DNA from: Alphaproteobacteria bacterium
Lineage (GTDB): Bacteria > Pseudomonadota > Alphaproteobacteria > Rhizobiales > Devosiaceae
DNA: 64,000 nucleotides
Assembly (NCBI GenBank): GCA_018828145.1
Contig: JAHJWO010000009.1
Span: 114,702 to 178,701 of the forward strand
Direction: 5' to 3'
The first letter of the stretch is position 1. Every line of letters begins with the position of its first letter. The translations under genes were made by a program, and so were the position numbers. Under the pieces are notes generated by a model. The model did no database searches. It was not told where the DNA came from and saw nothing but the letters and a program-made list of their open reading frames with translations. Shown here in pieces: positions 17,015 to 26,382 of this stretch.

Positions 17015-18217
17015 ATGGTTGCGTATCAAGAGTTCGTCTCGCTGTCTCGTTCACCCGACAGCGAAGAGCGCGGCAGCGCAGCGCATCTCTCGGCCCTCGC
17101 CTATCTCCATCATGTCGGACCGGCTGACGAGCAGGCGGCGCTCTATGCCGCTCTGATCGGCTTTCTCGACGATCCGTCCGTCAAGGTGCGCGCCGCGCTG
17201 GCCTATGGCCTGCTGCATTCGAGCGAAGCGCCACGCCCGATCATGCTGGCGCTGCTGCATGACAGCGCCATCATTTCCCGGGCGGTGATGCAATATTCGC
17301 CCGTGCTGATCGACGCCGATCTGATCGGCCTGATCAAGACGCTCGACCTGTCCATGCTGATCGCCATCAGCCAGCGGACCAGGCTCAGCCCCCGGCTGGC
17401 AGCGGCCATTGTGGCGCGCGGCCACAACAGCGTGACGCTGCGACTGCTGCGCCGCATGGATGTCGCGCTGGGCGATGTGCTGCTGTCCGAACTGGCGGTG
17501 TCCCTGGCAGACCAGGCGGAGATGCGTGGTGCGCTGCTGGCGCGGCGGGACCTGCCGGCCGCCGCAAGGCTGATGCTGGTGCAGAAGGTGACCGAGGCGC
17601 TACGGGGCGCCCGTATCGTCAACGGTGCCCTGCCGGCCGACCGGCTGGCGCGCGTCCTGCGCGACAGCAGCGACACGGCGCTCACCGCCATAGGCGAACG
17701 CGAGGCGGGGCGAGAGGGCGGCTATGTCGCCGCGCTGATCGGGACCGACAAGGTCAATACCAGGATATTGCTGCATGCCGTGGTGACCGGGCATGTGATG
17801 TTCTTTGCCGAATGCCTGGCCGAACTGGCGCAGACGCCGCGGTCCAAGGTGTTTACCCTGCTCGAGAGTGGCAGCCGCGTGGCGCTCAATGCGCTGTTCT
17901 CGCGCTGCGGGCTGCCGGAAGGGGTGCGCAACCTGATGGTGCGGCTGGTGCTGCATGCGCGTGCCACCGACCTGGCGGACGATGCGGGCGCGCGCCACTA
18001 TGTGGTGACGGCGCTGACCGAGGAACTGATCGCCGAGCATGGCGGCGCCATTCCCGAGGAGCTGGAAGAGGCATTCGCCTATCTCAGCGAGCAGAATATC
18101 CTTCTGGCGCGCAAGGCGGCGCGCGGCGTGATGGCGGCCTTTGCGCAGGATGCCGCGGGGCCCATGGCGCTGCCGCCCGGAATGGCGGACCAGCAGCTGG
18201 CACTACCCGCCGCCTAA
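17015..18217 (+). CDS. DUF2336-domain protein
   Basis: The 400-residue protein matches the DUF2336 family that is common in alphaproteobacteria. Its N-terminal part is built of HEAT-like helical hairpins (for example [15 protein letters not shown] at about residues 51-65 and further paired helices to about 200). No enzyme motif, signal peptide or membrane segment is seen. The family is thought to act as a protein-interaction scaffold, but no role is proven. The stop codon overlaps the converging nadK remnant by four bases. Confidence 0.85.
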   Translation: MVAYQEFVSLSRSPDSEERGSAAHLSALAYLHHVGPADEQAALYAALIGFLDDPSVKVRAALAYGLLHSSEAPRPIMLALLHDSAIISRAVMQYSPVLIDADLIGLIKTLDLSMLIAISQRTRLSPRLAAAIVARGHNSVTLRLLRRMDVALGDVLLSELAVSLADQAEMRGALLARRDLPAAARLMLVQKVTEALRGARIVNGALPADRLARVLRDSSDTALTAIGEREAGREGGYVAALIGTDKVNTRILLHAVVTGHVMFFAECLAELAQTPRSKVFTLLESGSRVALNALFSRCGLPEGVRNLMVRLVLHARATDLADDAGARHYVVTALTEELIAEHGGAIPEELEEAFAYLSEQNILLARKAARGVMAAFAQDAAGPMALPPGMADQQLALPAA

Positions 18218-18960
18218 TAGCGGAACTGTTCGCTCAGCACGCGTTCTTCGAGGCTCGTGCCCGGATCGAACAGGAGGGTCACGCCATGGGTGCGATCTTC
18301 CCGCACCGTGACTTCCAGGACATTCTGAAACTCGACATTGTCGGCCACGGCGCTGACCGGCCGCTTTGCCGCCTCGCGCGTGATGAAGCGGACTTCGGCA
18401 CGATTGGACAGGATGGCGCCCCGCCAGCGGCGCGGACGGAACGGCGAGATCGGGGTCAGCGCCAGCAGCTCAGCCTCGATCGGCAGGATGGGGCCATGCG
18501 CGGAGAGATTGTAGGCGGTGGAGCCGGCAGGGGTGGCCAGCAGCACGCCATCGCAGATCAGCTCTTCGAGCCGGGTCTCGCCATCGACGATGATCTGGAT
18601 CTTGGCGGCCTGATAGGTGGAGCGGAAGAGGGAGACCTCATTGAGCGCCAGGGCGGACTGGGTCTGGCCCGAAGTATCGAGGACCTGCATGGAGAGGGGG
18701 AAGATGCGCGTGCGCTGGACGGCGGCGAGGCGCTGCTCGAGGCTATCCTCGGAGAAGGTATTCATCATGAAGCCGACCGAGCCGAAATTCATGCCATAGA
18801 CCGGCACGCCCATGCGCATGACCCGGTGCAGGGTCTGCAGCATGAGGCCATCGCCGCCCAGGGCGACGACGACATCGGCTACGTCCATGGCATAGTCGCC
18901 ATAGCGGGCCTTGAGCCGCGCGGCGGCGGCATCGGCTTCCGGCGTGCCATTGGTGACGAA
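18214..18960 (-). pseudogene. nadK: NAD kinase lacking its N-terminus and start codon
   Basis: NAD kinase phosphorylates NAD to NADP and is normally essential. The reading frame keeps the active-site GGDG (four residues in LGGDGL), the NEV segment and [10 protein letters not shown]. It begins abruptly with [10 protein letters not shown] directly after an in-frame TGA at 18961-18963. The residues that should precede FVTNG are absent. The first usable start is ATG 18888, which would give 224 residues and lose the first beta-alpha unit of the N-terminal domain. The sequence upstream of the break is the 5' half of a tRNA-Thr gene. I read this as a truncated gene; a shortened but active protein is less likely, and an assembly error is possible. 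Confidence 0.72.
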
Positions 18961-18991
18961 TCAGGTGCTCTACCAACTGAGCTATACCGGC
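18956..18991 (-). pseudogene. tRNA-Thr(CGT) 5' half, truncated after the anticodon
   Basis: Read on the minus strand, these 36 bases are nucleotides 1-36 of a tRNA. They comprise a GCCGGTA acceptor strand, a D-arm with AGTTGGTA, the 5' anticodon-stem strand CCTGA, then TT and the anticodon CGT. Identity as tRNA-Thr is inferred from the anticodon and the D-arm. The 3' half, with anticodon-stem closing strand, T-arm and acceptor, is missing. After CGT the sequence continues as nadK coding DNA. The five bases TTCGT belong to both. Confidence 0.8.
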
Positions 18992-19170
18992 GACGGGACG
19001 CATCTAGCATCACGCGCGTTTGCCTGCAACCGGTCCATCTCATCGACAAGGCTGGGGGGTGTCCCGCCCAGCGGCCATGCCCGCCAGTGGCCGGATCCAG
19101 TGCGCCGGTTGCAGAGCGATGCCGGCCAATGCCATGCTGGACCCAGCACGTCGAACCGCAGGTGTAGTGC

Positions 19171-19872
19171 ATGGACTTCATGAAGCTGCTCAAGTCGATA
19201 GAGGAACTGCTCTACGAGTTGATCACCTGGTTCGTGTTTTACCCGCTGACCTTCTGGCGCATCGTCACCCGGCCCATCACGATGCTGGCCTATGCGCAGA
19301 AGGAGCTGACCGAGAAGGACGAGCAGCAGTTTGATGATGCGGTCAGCCCACCCATCCTGCTCCTGCTGACGCTGGTTCTGCTGCATGTGCTCGAAGGCGC
19401 AATGGCCAGCGGTACAGCCTCCGTCCTGCCTCGCCTGCTCCAGGACGATCGGAACCTGCTGGTGTTTCGGGCTCTCGCCTTCAGCCTGTTCCCGCTGCTC
19501 TATGCGACGATCAGGCTTCGATCCAGCGGCGCCCGCGTGACCCGGACGACCCTCAGGCCGGCCTTCTACAGCCAGAGCTACGCCACTGTTCCCTTTGTCA
19601 TGTCGATCAGCCTTGGCATGCAGTTGGCGTCACACCACCAGGCGTTGCCGGGCGGGAACGTTTGGGGTGTCGGGCTCATGCTTATCGGCACGGTGTGGTA
19701 CATCGCGGTAGAGACCGTTTGGTTATCCAGGGACAGTCAGTCGTCCCGCCTGCGCGCATTCATCGTCACGCTGGGCATCTTCCTGATCGCCGTCATCGCG
19801 CTGGTCATCATTGCCGTCCTGGTCGCTCTGGTCGGACACCAGATGGATCAGCAGATGCTGCCGGTGGCTTAG
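19171..19872 (+). CDS. Multi-pass membrane protein of unknown function
   Basis: The 233-residue protein has an amphipathic N-terminal region and about five or six hydrophobic segments, at roughly residues 17-40, 65-80, 98-115, 130-150, 162-182 and 195-225. A charged cytosolic-looking loop (AQKELTEKDEQQFDD) lies after the first. The layout recalls small permease-like or Yip1-type membrane proteins, but no family motif is certain. The end overlaps the converging CPBP pseudogene by four bases. It lies just upstream of the tRNA-Thr remnant in a rearranged neighbourhood. Confidence 0.75.
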   Translation: MDFMKLLKSIEELLYELITWFVFYPLTFWRIVTRPITMLAYAQKELTEKDEQQFDDAVSPPILLLLTLVLLHVLEGAMASGTASVLPRLLQDDRNLLVFRALAFSLFPLLYATIRLRSSGARVTRTTLRPAFYSQSYATVPFVMSISLGMQLASHHQALPGGNVWGVGLMLIGTVWYIAVETVWLSRDSQSSRLRAFIVTLGIFLIAVIALVIIAVLVALVGHQMDQQMLPVA

Positions 19873-20668
19873 CCTCCAATTCCGATCGGCCCATGTCCAA
19901 GTCCAAAGGCGATGAAGAACAGCGTCCAGTCATTGATGATGTGGGCGATGGAGGACACCCACACATTGCGTGTCAGCAGGTAGGCCATGGTCAGGACGAT
20001 GCGCGCCGTGCCGATGGTGAGAAGGCACTGCAGGATGTTCCAGTTATAGGTGGGCAGATGCAGGGCGGCGAACCAGATTGTCGATACAGCGACAGCGACG
20101 ATGATGGCCGCCCGCCGGCTCATTCCGAAGCGGTTCACGCAGAGCCACAGCACCGCCAGGAGGGGAGGATGGTGACCAGCTCTTCGCCCACCAGTTGCAC
20201 CAGTGTGGGTGAGAGGAACATCACCAGCTCAAGCGGCGTCGCGCTGGCCATGCTGACGGCGACTTCATTTTGCGTCATCTGGATGAAGCGCGACAAGGTC
20301 AGGCCCACGCCGAAGGAGCAGATCAGCGTCAGCAATCCGAAGCCGACCGCGATGCCTAAATCCCGCAAGCCCAAACGCCGAAAGATGGCTGGCGGATGCC
20401 ATCCGCTGGCGACCATCAGTGCAAGCAGAGGGATGAGGGTGAACAAGCCGGCGGAAACCAGACTGAGCGGAAAGGTGGGAAACGGCCAGAAGGTGAGGAC
20501 CAGAAAGCCCAGGGCGCAGCCTGCAACGACCAGACCCCAGCCGCCGGGGCTGATCGCTACCGGCATGCCATTATAGTAGGGATAATCTGGCCTTGCCGCT
20601 GCTTTGTCGCTCAACGTCTGCCCCCACAGTACAGCCACCCGGCCCGAGCGCCGGATCGCCAAAGGCAT
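19869..20668 (-). pseudogene. CPBP-family intramembrane protease gene with a one-base frameshift
   Basis: Two adjacent minus-strand frames together encode one CPBP (Abi/CAAX-like) glutamic intramembrane protease. The first frame starts at about 20668 (or MPVAIS at 20565), has several membrane segments and reaches VGEELVTILP, which holds the glutamate pair of motif 1. It then runs into a stop at 20135. The second frame resumes at LAVLWLCVNR and carries FAALHLPTY and HIINDW, the two histidine motifs. The break lies in the CTCCCCTCC stretch at about 20160-20168 and would be mended by adding one base. The family is often linked to bacteriocin self-protection or prenyl-protein processing. Confidence 0.82.
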
Positions 20669-21016
20669 TAAGTCACATACTGAAAACTGCCGTCCAGAGC
20701 GAAGTAGCATCTCAAGAATTGCGTGCTTTCGTCGTCCTTGGCGTGGCAGGCTGGGACGTGTGCGGCGGGCCGCAATGCCGAACGACAGGAACTTTTTTTC
20801 CGCGCTCGCTCCCCATCCCGCATGATTTGACCGCCATGGGGCAGGGGGTCTGGTGTGCTGTATCCGCTCGGGCGGCAATGGCAGACAAATATACCCAAAG
20901 CCTTTTGCCAGAAGGGTTTCCGGCGTTTTTGGACTTGATGGAGGGCGTGCTCCGGCCGTACCAACGGGCTTGGATTGCGCTCCTCCTGGCAGGGGCGGTT
21001 TGGAGTATGGACCAGA
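20669..21016. other. 348-base gap upstream of cysD
   Basis: No convincing gene is seen. One plus-strand frame runs through it but has no ribosome site and no recognisable protein character. An AGGAACTTTTTTTCC stretch at about 20791-20805 is AT-richer than its surroundings and could be part of a promoter. No known riboswitch could be recognised by eye. Confidence 0.4.
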
Positions 21017-21925
21017 GTGACCAGCGGTTCCCTGACGCATCTGCAAAGCCTTGAAGCCGAGAGCATCGAGATCCTGCGCGAGGTGGCGGCCAGTTTCGAG
21101 CGGCCGGTGATGATGTATTCCATCGGCAAGGATTCCAGCGTCCTGCTGCATCTGGCGCGCAAGGCCTTCTTTCCCAGCAAGATCCCGTTTCCGCTGCTGC
21201 ATGTGGATACGACCTGGAAGTTCCGCGAGATGATCGCCTTCCGCGACCGGATGGCGGAGCAGTTCGGGTTCGATCTCATCACCCATACCAATGCCGATGG
21301 TGTGCGGGACAATATCAACCCGTTCGACCATGGCTCCTCGCGATATACCGACATCATGAAGACCGCCGCCCTGCGCCAGGCGCTCAATGCCGGCCGCTAT
21401 GACGCGGCCATTGGCGGGGCGCGGCGCGACGAGGAAAAATCGCGCGCCAAGGAGCGCATCTTCTCGCATCGCAATGAGAGCCACGCCTGGGACCCAAAGA
21501 ACCAGCGCCCCGAGCTGTGGCGGGTGTTCAATACGCGGCTCAATCCGGGCGAGAGCATGCGGGTGTTCCCGATCTCGAACTGGACCGAGCTGGATGTGTG
21601 GACCTATATCTATGCCGAAGGCATCGAGCTGCCCTCGCTCTACTATGCCAAGAGGCGCCCGGTGGTGGAGCGCTCGGGCACGCTGATCATGGTTGACGAT
21701 GACCGCATGCCGCTGGCCAAGGGCGAGGTGCCGCGCGAGGAGCTGGTGCGGTTCCGCACGCTGGGCTGCTATCCGCTGACCGGGGCGATGCGCTCCAGCG
21801 CCGCCAGCCTGCCCGAAATCATCATGGAAATGCAGGCCAGCCGCACCTCGGAACGCGAGGGGCGCCTGATCGACAGCGACTCCGTGGGGTCGATGGAAAA
21901 GAAGAAGCAGGAAGGGTATTTCTGA
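21017..21925 (+). CDS. cysD: Sulfate adenylyltransferase subunit 2
   Basis: CysD makes adenosine phosphosulfate from ATP and sulfate, powered by GTP hydrolysis in CysN. The protein shows the PP-loop SIGKDSSV near residue 35 and the family's [21 protein letters not shown] and [12 protein letters not shown] stretches, with length close to 302 residues. I chose the GTG at 21017, which gives the usual [13 protein letters not shown] start; a TTG at 20975 is possible but not supported. The stop overlaps the cysNC start by one base. It is the first gene of a two-gene sulfate-activation operon. Confidence 0.95.
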   Translation: MTSGSLTHLQSLEAESIEILREVAASFERPVMMYSIGKDSSVLLHLARKAFFPSKIPFPLLHVDTTWKFREMIAFRDRMAEQFGFDLITHTNADGVRDNINPFDHGSSRYTDIMKTAALRQALNAGRYDAAIGGARRDEEKSRAKERIFSHRNESHAWDPKNQRPELWRVFNTRLNPGESMRVFPISNWTELDVWTYIYAEGIELPSLYYAKRRPVVERSGTLIMVDDDRMPLAKGEVPREELVRFRTLGCYPLTGAMRSSAASLPEIIMEMQASRTSEREGRLIDSDSVGSMEKKKQEGYF

Positions 21926-23811
21926 TGAGCCTTTCCCTGGCCACACCCGACACCGACATCGCCCTCTGGCTCAACCAGCAGACGGAAAAGTCGCTGCTGC
22001 GCTTTCTCACCTGCGGCAGTGTCGACGACGGAAAATCCACCCTGATCGGCCGGCTGCTCTATGACAGCCAGCTCATTCTCGACGACCAGCTGGCGAGCCT
22101 GCGCAATGAAAGCCGCAACCGCACGACGGGCGACGAGGGGATCGACTTCTCGCTGCTGGTGGATGGCCTCGCCGCCGAGCGCGAGCAGGGCATCACCATC
22201 GACGTCGCCTATCGGTTCTTTTCCACCGACAAGCGCAAGTTCATCGTCGCCGATACGCCGGGACACGAGCAATATACCCGCAACATGGCGACCGGTGCTT
22301 CCAATGCCGACCTGGCACTGGTGCTGATCGACGCGCGCAAGGGCGTTCTCACCCAGACCCGGCGGCACAGTTTCATCCTGTCGCTGATCGGGGTGAAGCA
22401 TGTCGTGCTGGTGGTTAACAAGATCGACCTCGTCGACTATGACGAGGCGGTGTTCGACCGCATCGTCGCCGAGTATCGCGCCTTTGCCGAACCGCTGGGG
22501 TTCAAGACGCTTGCCGCCGTCCCCGTTTCGGCGCTGCGCGGCGACAATATCCTGGCGAAAAGTGAGCGGACGCCTTGGTTCGATGGCACACCGCTGGTGC
22601 CCTATCTCGAAGCCGTGGACGTGGCCGAGGACCGCAGCGCGGGCAAGCTGCGCTTCCCGGTGCAGTGGGTGAACCGGCCAAATCTCGATTTCCGCGGCTT
22701 CTCGGGCACGGTTGCCTCGGGCGCGGTGGCTGTCGGCGACGATGTGCTGATCGCCTCCTCGCGCAAGCCGGCGGTGGTCAGCCGCATTGTCACCATGGAT
22801 GGTGACCTGCAGCGCGCCGTGGCCGGGCAGGCGGTGACGCTGGTGCTGGACCGCGAGGTGGATATCTCGCGCGGCGACATGCTGAGCCATCCGGGCGAGA
22901 CACCGGAATTCTCCAACCAGTTCCAGGCGCGCCTGGTCTGGATGAGCGAAGAGCCGGCCTATCCGGGGCGCTCCTATCTGCTCAAGCTCGGCACCCAGCT
23001 GGTGCCGGCGACGATCACCGACCTCAAGTTCCGCACCAATGTGAACACGCTGGAGCATACGGCGGCGACCAAGGTCGACCTCAACGAGGTCGCCACGGTC
23101 ACCATCGCCACCGACAAGCCGATCGCCTTCGATGCCTATGCCAGCAATGCGCTGACCGGCGGCTTCATCCTGGTCGACCGCATTTCCAATGCGACGCTGG
23201 GGGCGGGCACGATCGAATTCGGCCTGCGCCGGGCGCAGAACCTGACCTACCAGTCCTTCGACGTGAATCGCGACGTGCGCGCCCAGATGAAGGGGCAGAC
23301 GCCCCGCATCATCTGGTTCACCGGCCTGTCGGGCTCGGGCAAGTCCTCCATCGCCAACCTCCTCGAAAAGCGGCTGACCGCGGAGGGCCGCCACGCCTAT
23401 ATCCTCGATGGCGACAATGTGCGGCACGGCCTCAACCGCGATCTCGGCTTCACCGAGGCGGCGCGCGTGGAAAACATCCGCCGCGTGGCCGAGGTGGCCA
23501 AGCTGATGGCCGATGCGGGGCTGATCGTGCTGGTCTCGTTCATCTCGCCCTTCGAGAACGAACGCCGGCTGGCGCGCGAGATTGCCGGCGATATCGACTT
23601 CGTCGAAGTCTATGTCGATACCCCGATCGAGGTTTGCGAGGCCCGCGACCCCAAGGGCCTCTACAAGCGGGCCCGCGCCGGCGAGATCAAGAACTTCACC
23701 GGCATCGACAGCCCGTTCGAGGCACCGAGCAATGCTGAACTGGTGCTGCATGGCGCCGAGGCCGAGCCGCTCGTCCTGGCCGACCAGCTCCACGCCTGGC
23801 TGGAGCGGTAA
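21925..23811 (+). CDS. cysNC: Bifunctional sulfate adenylyltransferase subunit 1 / adenylylsulfate kinase
   Basis: The 628-residue protein fuses CysN and CysC. The N-terminal GTPase has G1 GSVDDGKS, G3 DTPGHEQYTRN and G4 NKID, followed by two elongation-factor-like beta-barrels. From about residue 455 the adenylylsulfate kinase begins, with P-loop GLSGSGKS, DGDNVRHGLN and the FISPFENER segment. It therefore produces both adenosine phosphosulfate (with CysD) and its 3'-phosphate, PAPS. Rhizobial NodQ has the same fused form and can feed sulfated surface sugars as well as cysteine synthesis. No nod genes are in this window, so a housekeeping role is the default. Confidence 0.97.
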   Translation: MSLSLATPDTDIALWLNQQTEKSLLRFLTCGSVDDGKSTLIGRLLYDSQLILDDQLASLRNESRNRTTGDEGIDFSLLVDGLAAEREQGITIDVAYRFFSTDKRKFIVADTPGHEQYTRNMATGASNADLALVLIDARKGVLTQTRRHSFILSLIGVKHVVLVVNKIDLVDYDEAVFDRIVAEYRAFAEPLGFKTLAAVPVSALRGDNILAKSERTPWFDGTPLVPYLEAVDVAEDRSAGKLRFPVQWVNRPNLDFRGFSGTVASGAVAVGDDVLIASSRKPAVVSRIVTMDGDLQRAVAGQAVTLVLDREVDISRGDMLSHPGETPEFSNQFQARLVWMSEEPAYPGRSYLLKLGTQLVPATITDLKFRTNVNTLEHTAATKVDLNEVATVTIATDKPIAFDAYASNALTGGFILVDRISNATLGAGTIEFGLRRAQNLTYQSFDVNRDVRAQMKGQTPRIIWFTGLSGSGKSSIANLLEKRLTAEGRHAYILDGDNVRHGLNRDLGFTEAARVENIRRVAEVAKLMADAGLIVLVSFISPFENERRLAREIAGDIDFVEVYVDTPIEVCEARDPKGLYKRARAGEIKNFTGIDSPFEAPSNAELVLHGAEAEPLVLADQLHAWLER

Positions 23812-23817
23812 AAGAAA

Positions 23818-23840
23818 GGGCGCCCTGAGGCGCCCTTTTT
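23818..23840 (+). terminator. Bidirectional intrinsic terminator between cysNC and galU
   Basis: GGGCGCC and GGCGCCC form a seven-base stem with a CTGA loop and a T-run on the plus strand, preceded by an A-rich stretch that serves as a T-run for the minus strand. It sits between the converging cysNC and galU ends. Confidence 0.9.
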
Positions 23841-24744
23841 ACTTTCCAGGCACCTCGAGGGCGCCATCGAGGTCCAGCTTGCGGAGCTCCTGGAGGAAGC
23901 CATCGCGGATGTCGTCGCGGTCGAGCGCATAGACGACATTGGCGGTGAGAAAGCCGATCTTGGAGCCACAGTCGAAGCTCTGGCCGCGATATTTGACGCC
24001 AGTGAAGGACTGGGACTTCATCAGCGTCTGCATGGCATCGGTCAGCTGGATTTCCCCGCCCGCGCCCTTGGGCTGGTCGGCCAGGAGATTGAAGATTTCC
24101 GGCTGCAGGATATAGCGACCCGAAATGATCAGGTTGGACGGCGCATCCTCGCGCTTGGGCTTTTCGACCATGCCGGTTACCTGGAAGCCGCCGTCCGGGC
24201 CGTCGCCGCGTGCGATAACGCCATAGGACGAGACTTCCTTTTCCGGCACTTCCTCGACGGCGATGACATTGCCGCCAGTCTCTTCATAGGCGTCCATCAT
24301 CTGCTTGAGCACGCCCGGCTCGCCCTTGAACAGCATGTCGGGCAGCAGCAGCGCAAAGGGCTCGCTGCCCACGATGTGGCGGGCGCACCAGACGGCATGG
24401 CCCAGGCCAAGCGGCTCCTGCTGGCGGGTGAAGCTGGTGCGGCCTGCCGAAGGCAGGTCCTTGCGCAGCTCGTCCAGCGCGGCGGTCTTGCCCCGGCTCT
24501 CGAGCGTGGTTTCGAGCTCGAACTGGCGGTCGAAATGGTCTTCGATCACGCCCTTGTTGCGGCCGGTGACGAAGACGAAGTGCTCGATACCGGCTTCGCG
24601 CGCTTCATCGACCGCGTACTGGATCAGCGGCCGATCGACCACGGTCAGCATCTCCTTGGGCAGGGCCTTGGTTGCCGGCAGAAACCGGGTGCCCAGACCC
24701 GCCACGGGAAATACCGCGGTCCTGACGCGTTTGCTCGAAGCCAT
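23839..24744 (-). CDS. galU: UTP-glucose-1-phosphate uridylyltransferase
   Basis: GalU makes UDP-glucose from UTP and glucose 1-phosphate. The 301-residue protein has the nucleotidyl-transferase signature [17 protein letters not shown] near residue 16, [10 protein letters not shown], the LLLPDMLF catalytic strand, and the [11 protein letters not shown] and [10 protein letters not shown] segments. UDP-glucose is needed by OpgH and Ugd, both encoded in this window. The gene lies 40 bases after manC in the same direction, so the two probably share a transcript. Confidence 0.97.
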   Translation of the reverse strand: MASSKRVRTAVFPVAGLGTRFLPATKALPKEMLTVVDRPLIQYAVDEAREAGIEHFVFVTGRNKGVIEDHFDRQFELETTLESRGKTAALDELRKDLPSAGRTSFTRQQEPLGLGHAVWCARHIVGSEPFALLLPDMLFKGEPGVLKQMMDAYEETGGNVIAVEEVPEKEVSSYGVIARGDGPDGGFQVTGMVEKPKREDAPSNLIISGRYILQPEIFNLLADQPKGAGGEIQLTDAMQTLMKSQSFTGVKYRGQSFDCGSKIGFLTANVVYALDRDDIRDGFLQELRKLDLDGALEVPGK

Positions 24745-24784
24745 AACTTTCCTCTCACTAGTTTACTTGTCGGAGGGACGAACG

Positions 24785-26212
24785 TCAGCTGCGTCCGAAC
24801 TCGTCCTCGATACGAATGATGTCGTCTTCGCCCAGATAGGAACCGGTCTGCACTTCAATCAGTTCCAGATCGATCATGCCAGGGTCGGCAAGACGATGCG
24901 TACAGCCCAAGGGCAGGTAAATCGACTGATTTTCGCTCAGCATGGAGATGATCCCGTCCACGGTGACTTCCGCCGTGCCACGCACCACAACCCAATGTTC
25001 GGCGCGGTGGTGGTGCTTTTGCAGGCTGAGTTTCTTGCCCGGCTTGACGAACAGACGCTTGACCTGGAACCGATCGCCATTGAGCACGGATGCGTAGCCG
25101 CCCCAGGGGCGATAGGCCGTCCTGTGGACTTCGGTCAGCCTAGCCGTGCTCTTGTCGGCGCGCAATGTCTTGACCATGCCGCCGACCTTCTGAGCCTCTG
25201 ACAGACGGCCGACATAGACGGCGTCGTTGGTAGCGATGACCGCGATGTCGTCAAGGCTGTCCACCGCCACATGGGCGTGGTCGGTGACCACCAGTGAATT
25301 GCTGACGCCGGACAGCGTTACCGCGCCTAGGGTCAGGTTCTGCGCCGCATCGCGACCGGCATTCCTCCACACAGCATTCCAGCTGCCCAGATCGCTCCAG
25401 CCAAAACTGACGACTACGACCGCCGCCTTGTCGGTCCTTTCCAGGATGGCATAGTCCACCGAGATGTCGGGCGCGGCGGCAAACGCTTCCTCATCGAGGC
25501 GGATGAAATCGAGGTCGGCCCTGGCCTTGCTGACGGCGCCGCGCGCGGCAGCGAGCGTGTCGCCTGACAGGATGGCGCACTCGTCGAGGAAGACGTCGGC
25601 CCCGATCATGAACATGCCGGAGTTCCAGTAATAGCCGCCCTCCGAGAGCATCTGGCTGGCACGTTCGGCATCGGGCTTTTCGACAAAACGTTCGACGGGA
25701 CAAATGCCCGCGCCGACGGTGGTACGCGCCTTGATATAGCCGAAACCGGTTTCGGGATGAGTGGGCACGATGCCGAATGTCACCAACTGACCCGCGCGGG
25801 CAGCCTCTGCCGCCTGCGCGACGGCAAGCCTGTATCCGTCATCAACTGAGATGTCGTGGTCGGAAGGCAATATGTGCAGCACGGCGTCGCCTCCAAAATG
25901 GTCGCCTGCATAGGCCGCAGCCGCCGCGATGGCCGCCGCCGTGTTCCGCGCCACGGGTTCAAGCAGGATGGCGCAGAGTGTCGCGCCAGCTTCCAGGGAC
26001 TGCTCGGCCACAATGAAGCGGTAGTCTGAATTGGTGATGACAATTGCCGGAGCATAGAATGATGGGTCGCTCACGCGCTCCAGCGCTTTCTGGAACAGGC
26101 TCTGCGGCCCGAGCAGGGGCAGGAACTGCTTGGGCCGATCTGTCCGTGACAGCGGCCACAGCCGCGTTCCCTGTCCACCGGCCAGGATGACTGGCACAAT
26201 CAGTCTGGTCAT
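24785..26212 (-). CDS. manC: Mannose-1-phosphate guanylyltransferase / mannose-6-phosphate isomerase
   Basis: The 475-residue protein is the two-domain type. The N-terminal nucleotidyl transferase has GGQGTRLWPLSRTDRPKQFL at about residues 12-31 and FVEKPD. The C-terminal cupin (about 350-470) has KLSLQKHHHRAEHW and QSIYLPLGCTHRL, which hold the metal ligands of the isomerase. It can thus supply mannose 6-phosphate from fructose 6-phosphate and make GDP-mannose. The phosphohexomutase at 10.6-12.0 kb would provide the step in between. The 170 bases upstream are richer in A and T than the surroundings and should hold the promoter. Confidence 0.95.
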   Translation of the reverse strand: MTRLIVPVILAGGQGTRLWPLSRTDRPKQFLPLLGPQSLFQKALERVSDPSFYAPAIVITNSDYRFIVAEQSLEAGATLCAILLEPVARNTAAAIAAAAAYAGDHFGGDAVLHILPSDHDISVDDGYRLAVAQAAEAARAGQLVTFGIVPTHPETGFGYIKARTTVGAGICPVERFVEKPDAERASQMLSEGGYYWNSGMFMIGADVFLDECAILSGDTLAAARGAVSKARADLDFIRLDEEAFAAAPDISVDYAILERTDKAAVVVVSFGWSDLGSWNAVWRNAGRDAAQNLTLGAVTLSGVSNSLVVTDHAHVAVDSLDDIAVIATNDAVYVGRLSEAQKVGGMVKTLRADKSTARLTEVHRTAYRPWGGYASVLNGDRFQVKRLFVKPGKKLSLQKHHHRAEHWVVVRGTAEVTVDGIISMLSENQSIYLPLGCTHRLADPGMIDLELIEVQTGSYLGEDDIIRIEDEFGRS

Positions 26213-26382
26213 GGAGGCTGGCCTTACTTCGAGGAGAAAATAGACAGGGGCGTCGCCGCTACGGATACTCTATATTCCCGAAATCTGGCAATTTTGTATT
26301 GGGAATTTATCGACGTATGGCATGATCTGATACGCGAATACAATCGATTGGCTATGCCGGCCAGCGTCTGGCTGCCATGCAG
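26213..26382. promoter_or_regulatory. AT-richer upstream region of manC
   Basis: This 170-base gap between manC and the ROK regulator is clearly richer in A/T than the surrounding genes, especially around 26265-26350. It is the only place for the manC-galU promoter. I could not fix a -35/-10 pair with confidence. Confidence 0.4.

Noticed and set aside
18743..19003. Minus-strand 86-codon frame across the tRNA-Thr remnant
   Set aside because: Its N-terminus is the translated tRNA sequence and the rest is an off-frame reading of nadK.
20593..21054. Plus-strand frame upstream of cysD
   Set aside because: No Shine-Dalgarno sequence and no protein-like pattern, and it overlaps the cysD start in another frame.
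20669..21946. Upstream part of the long minus-strand frame that contains the first half of the CPBP gene
   Set aside because: It is antisense to cysD and its leader. The CPBP protein plausibly starts only at about 20668 or 20565.
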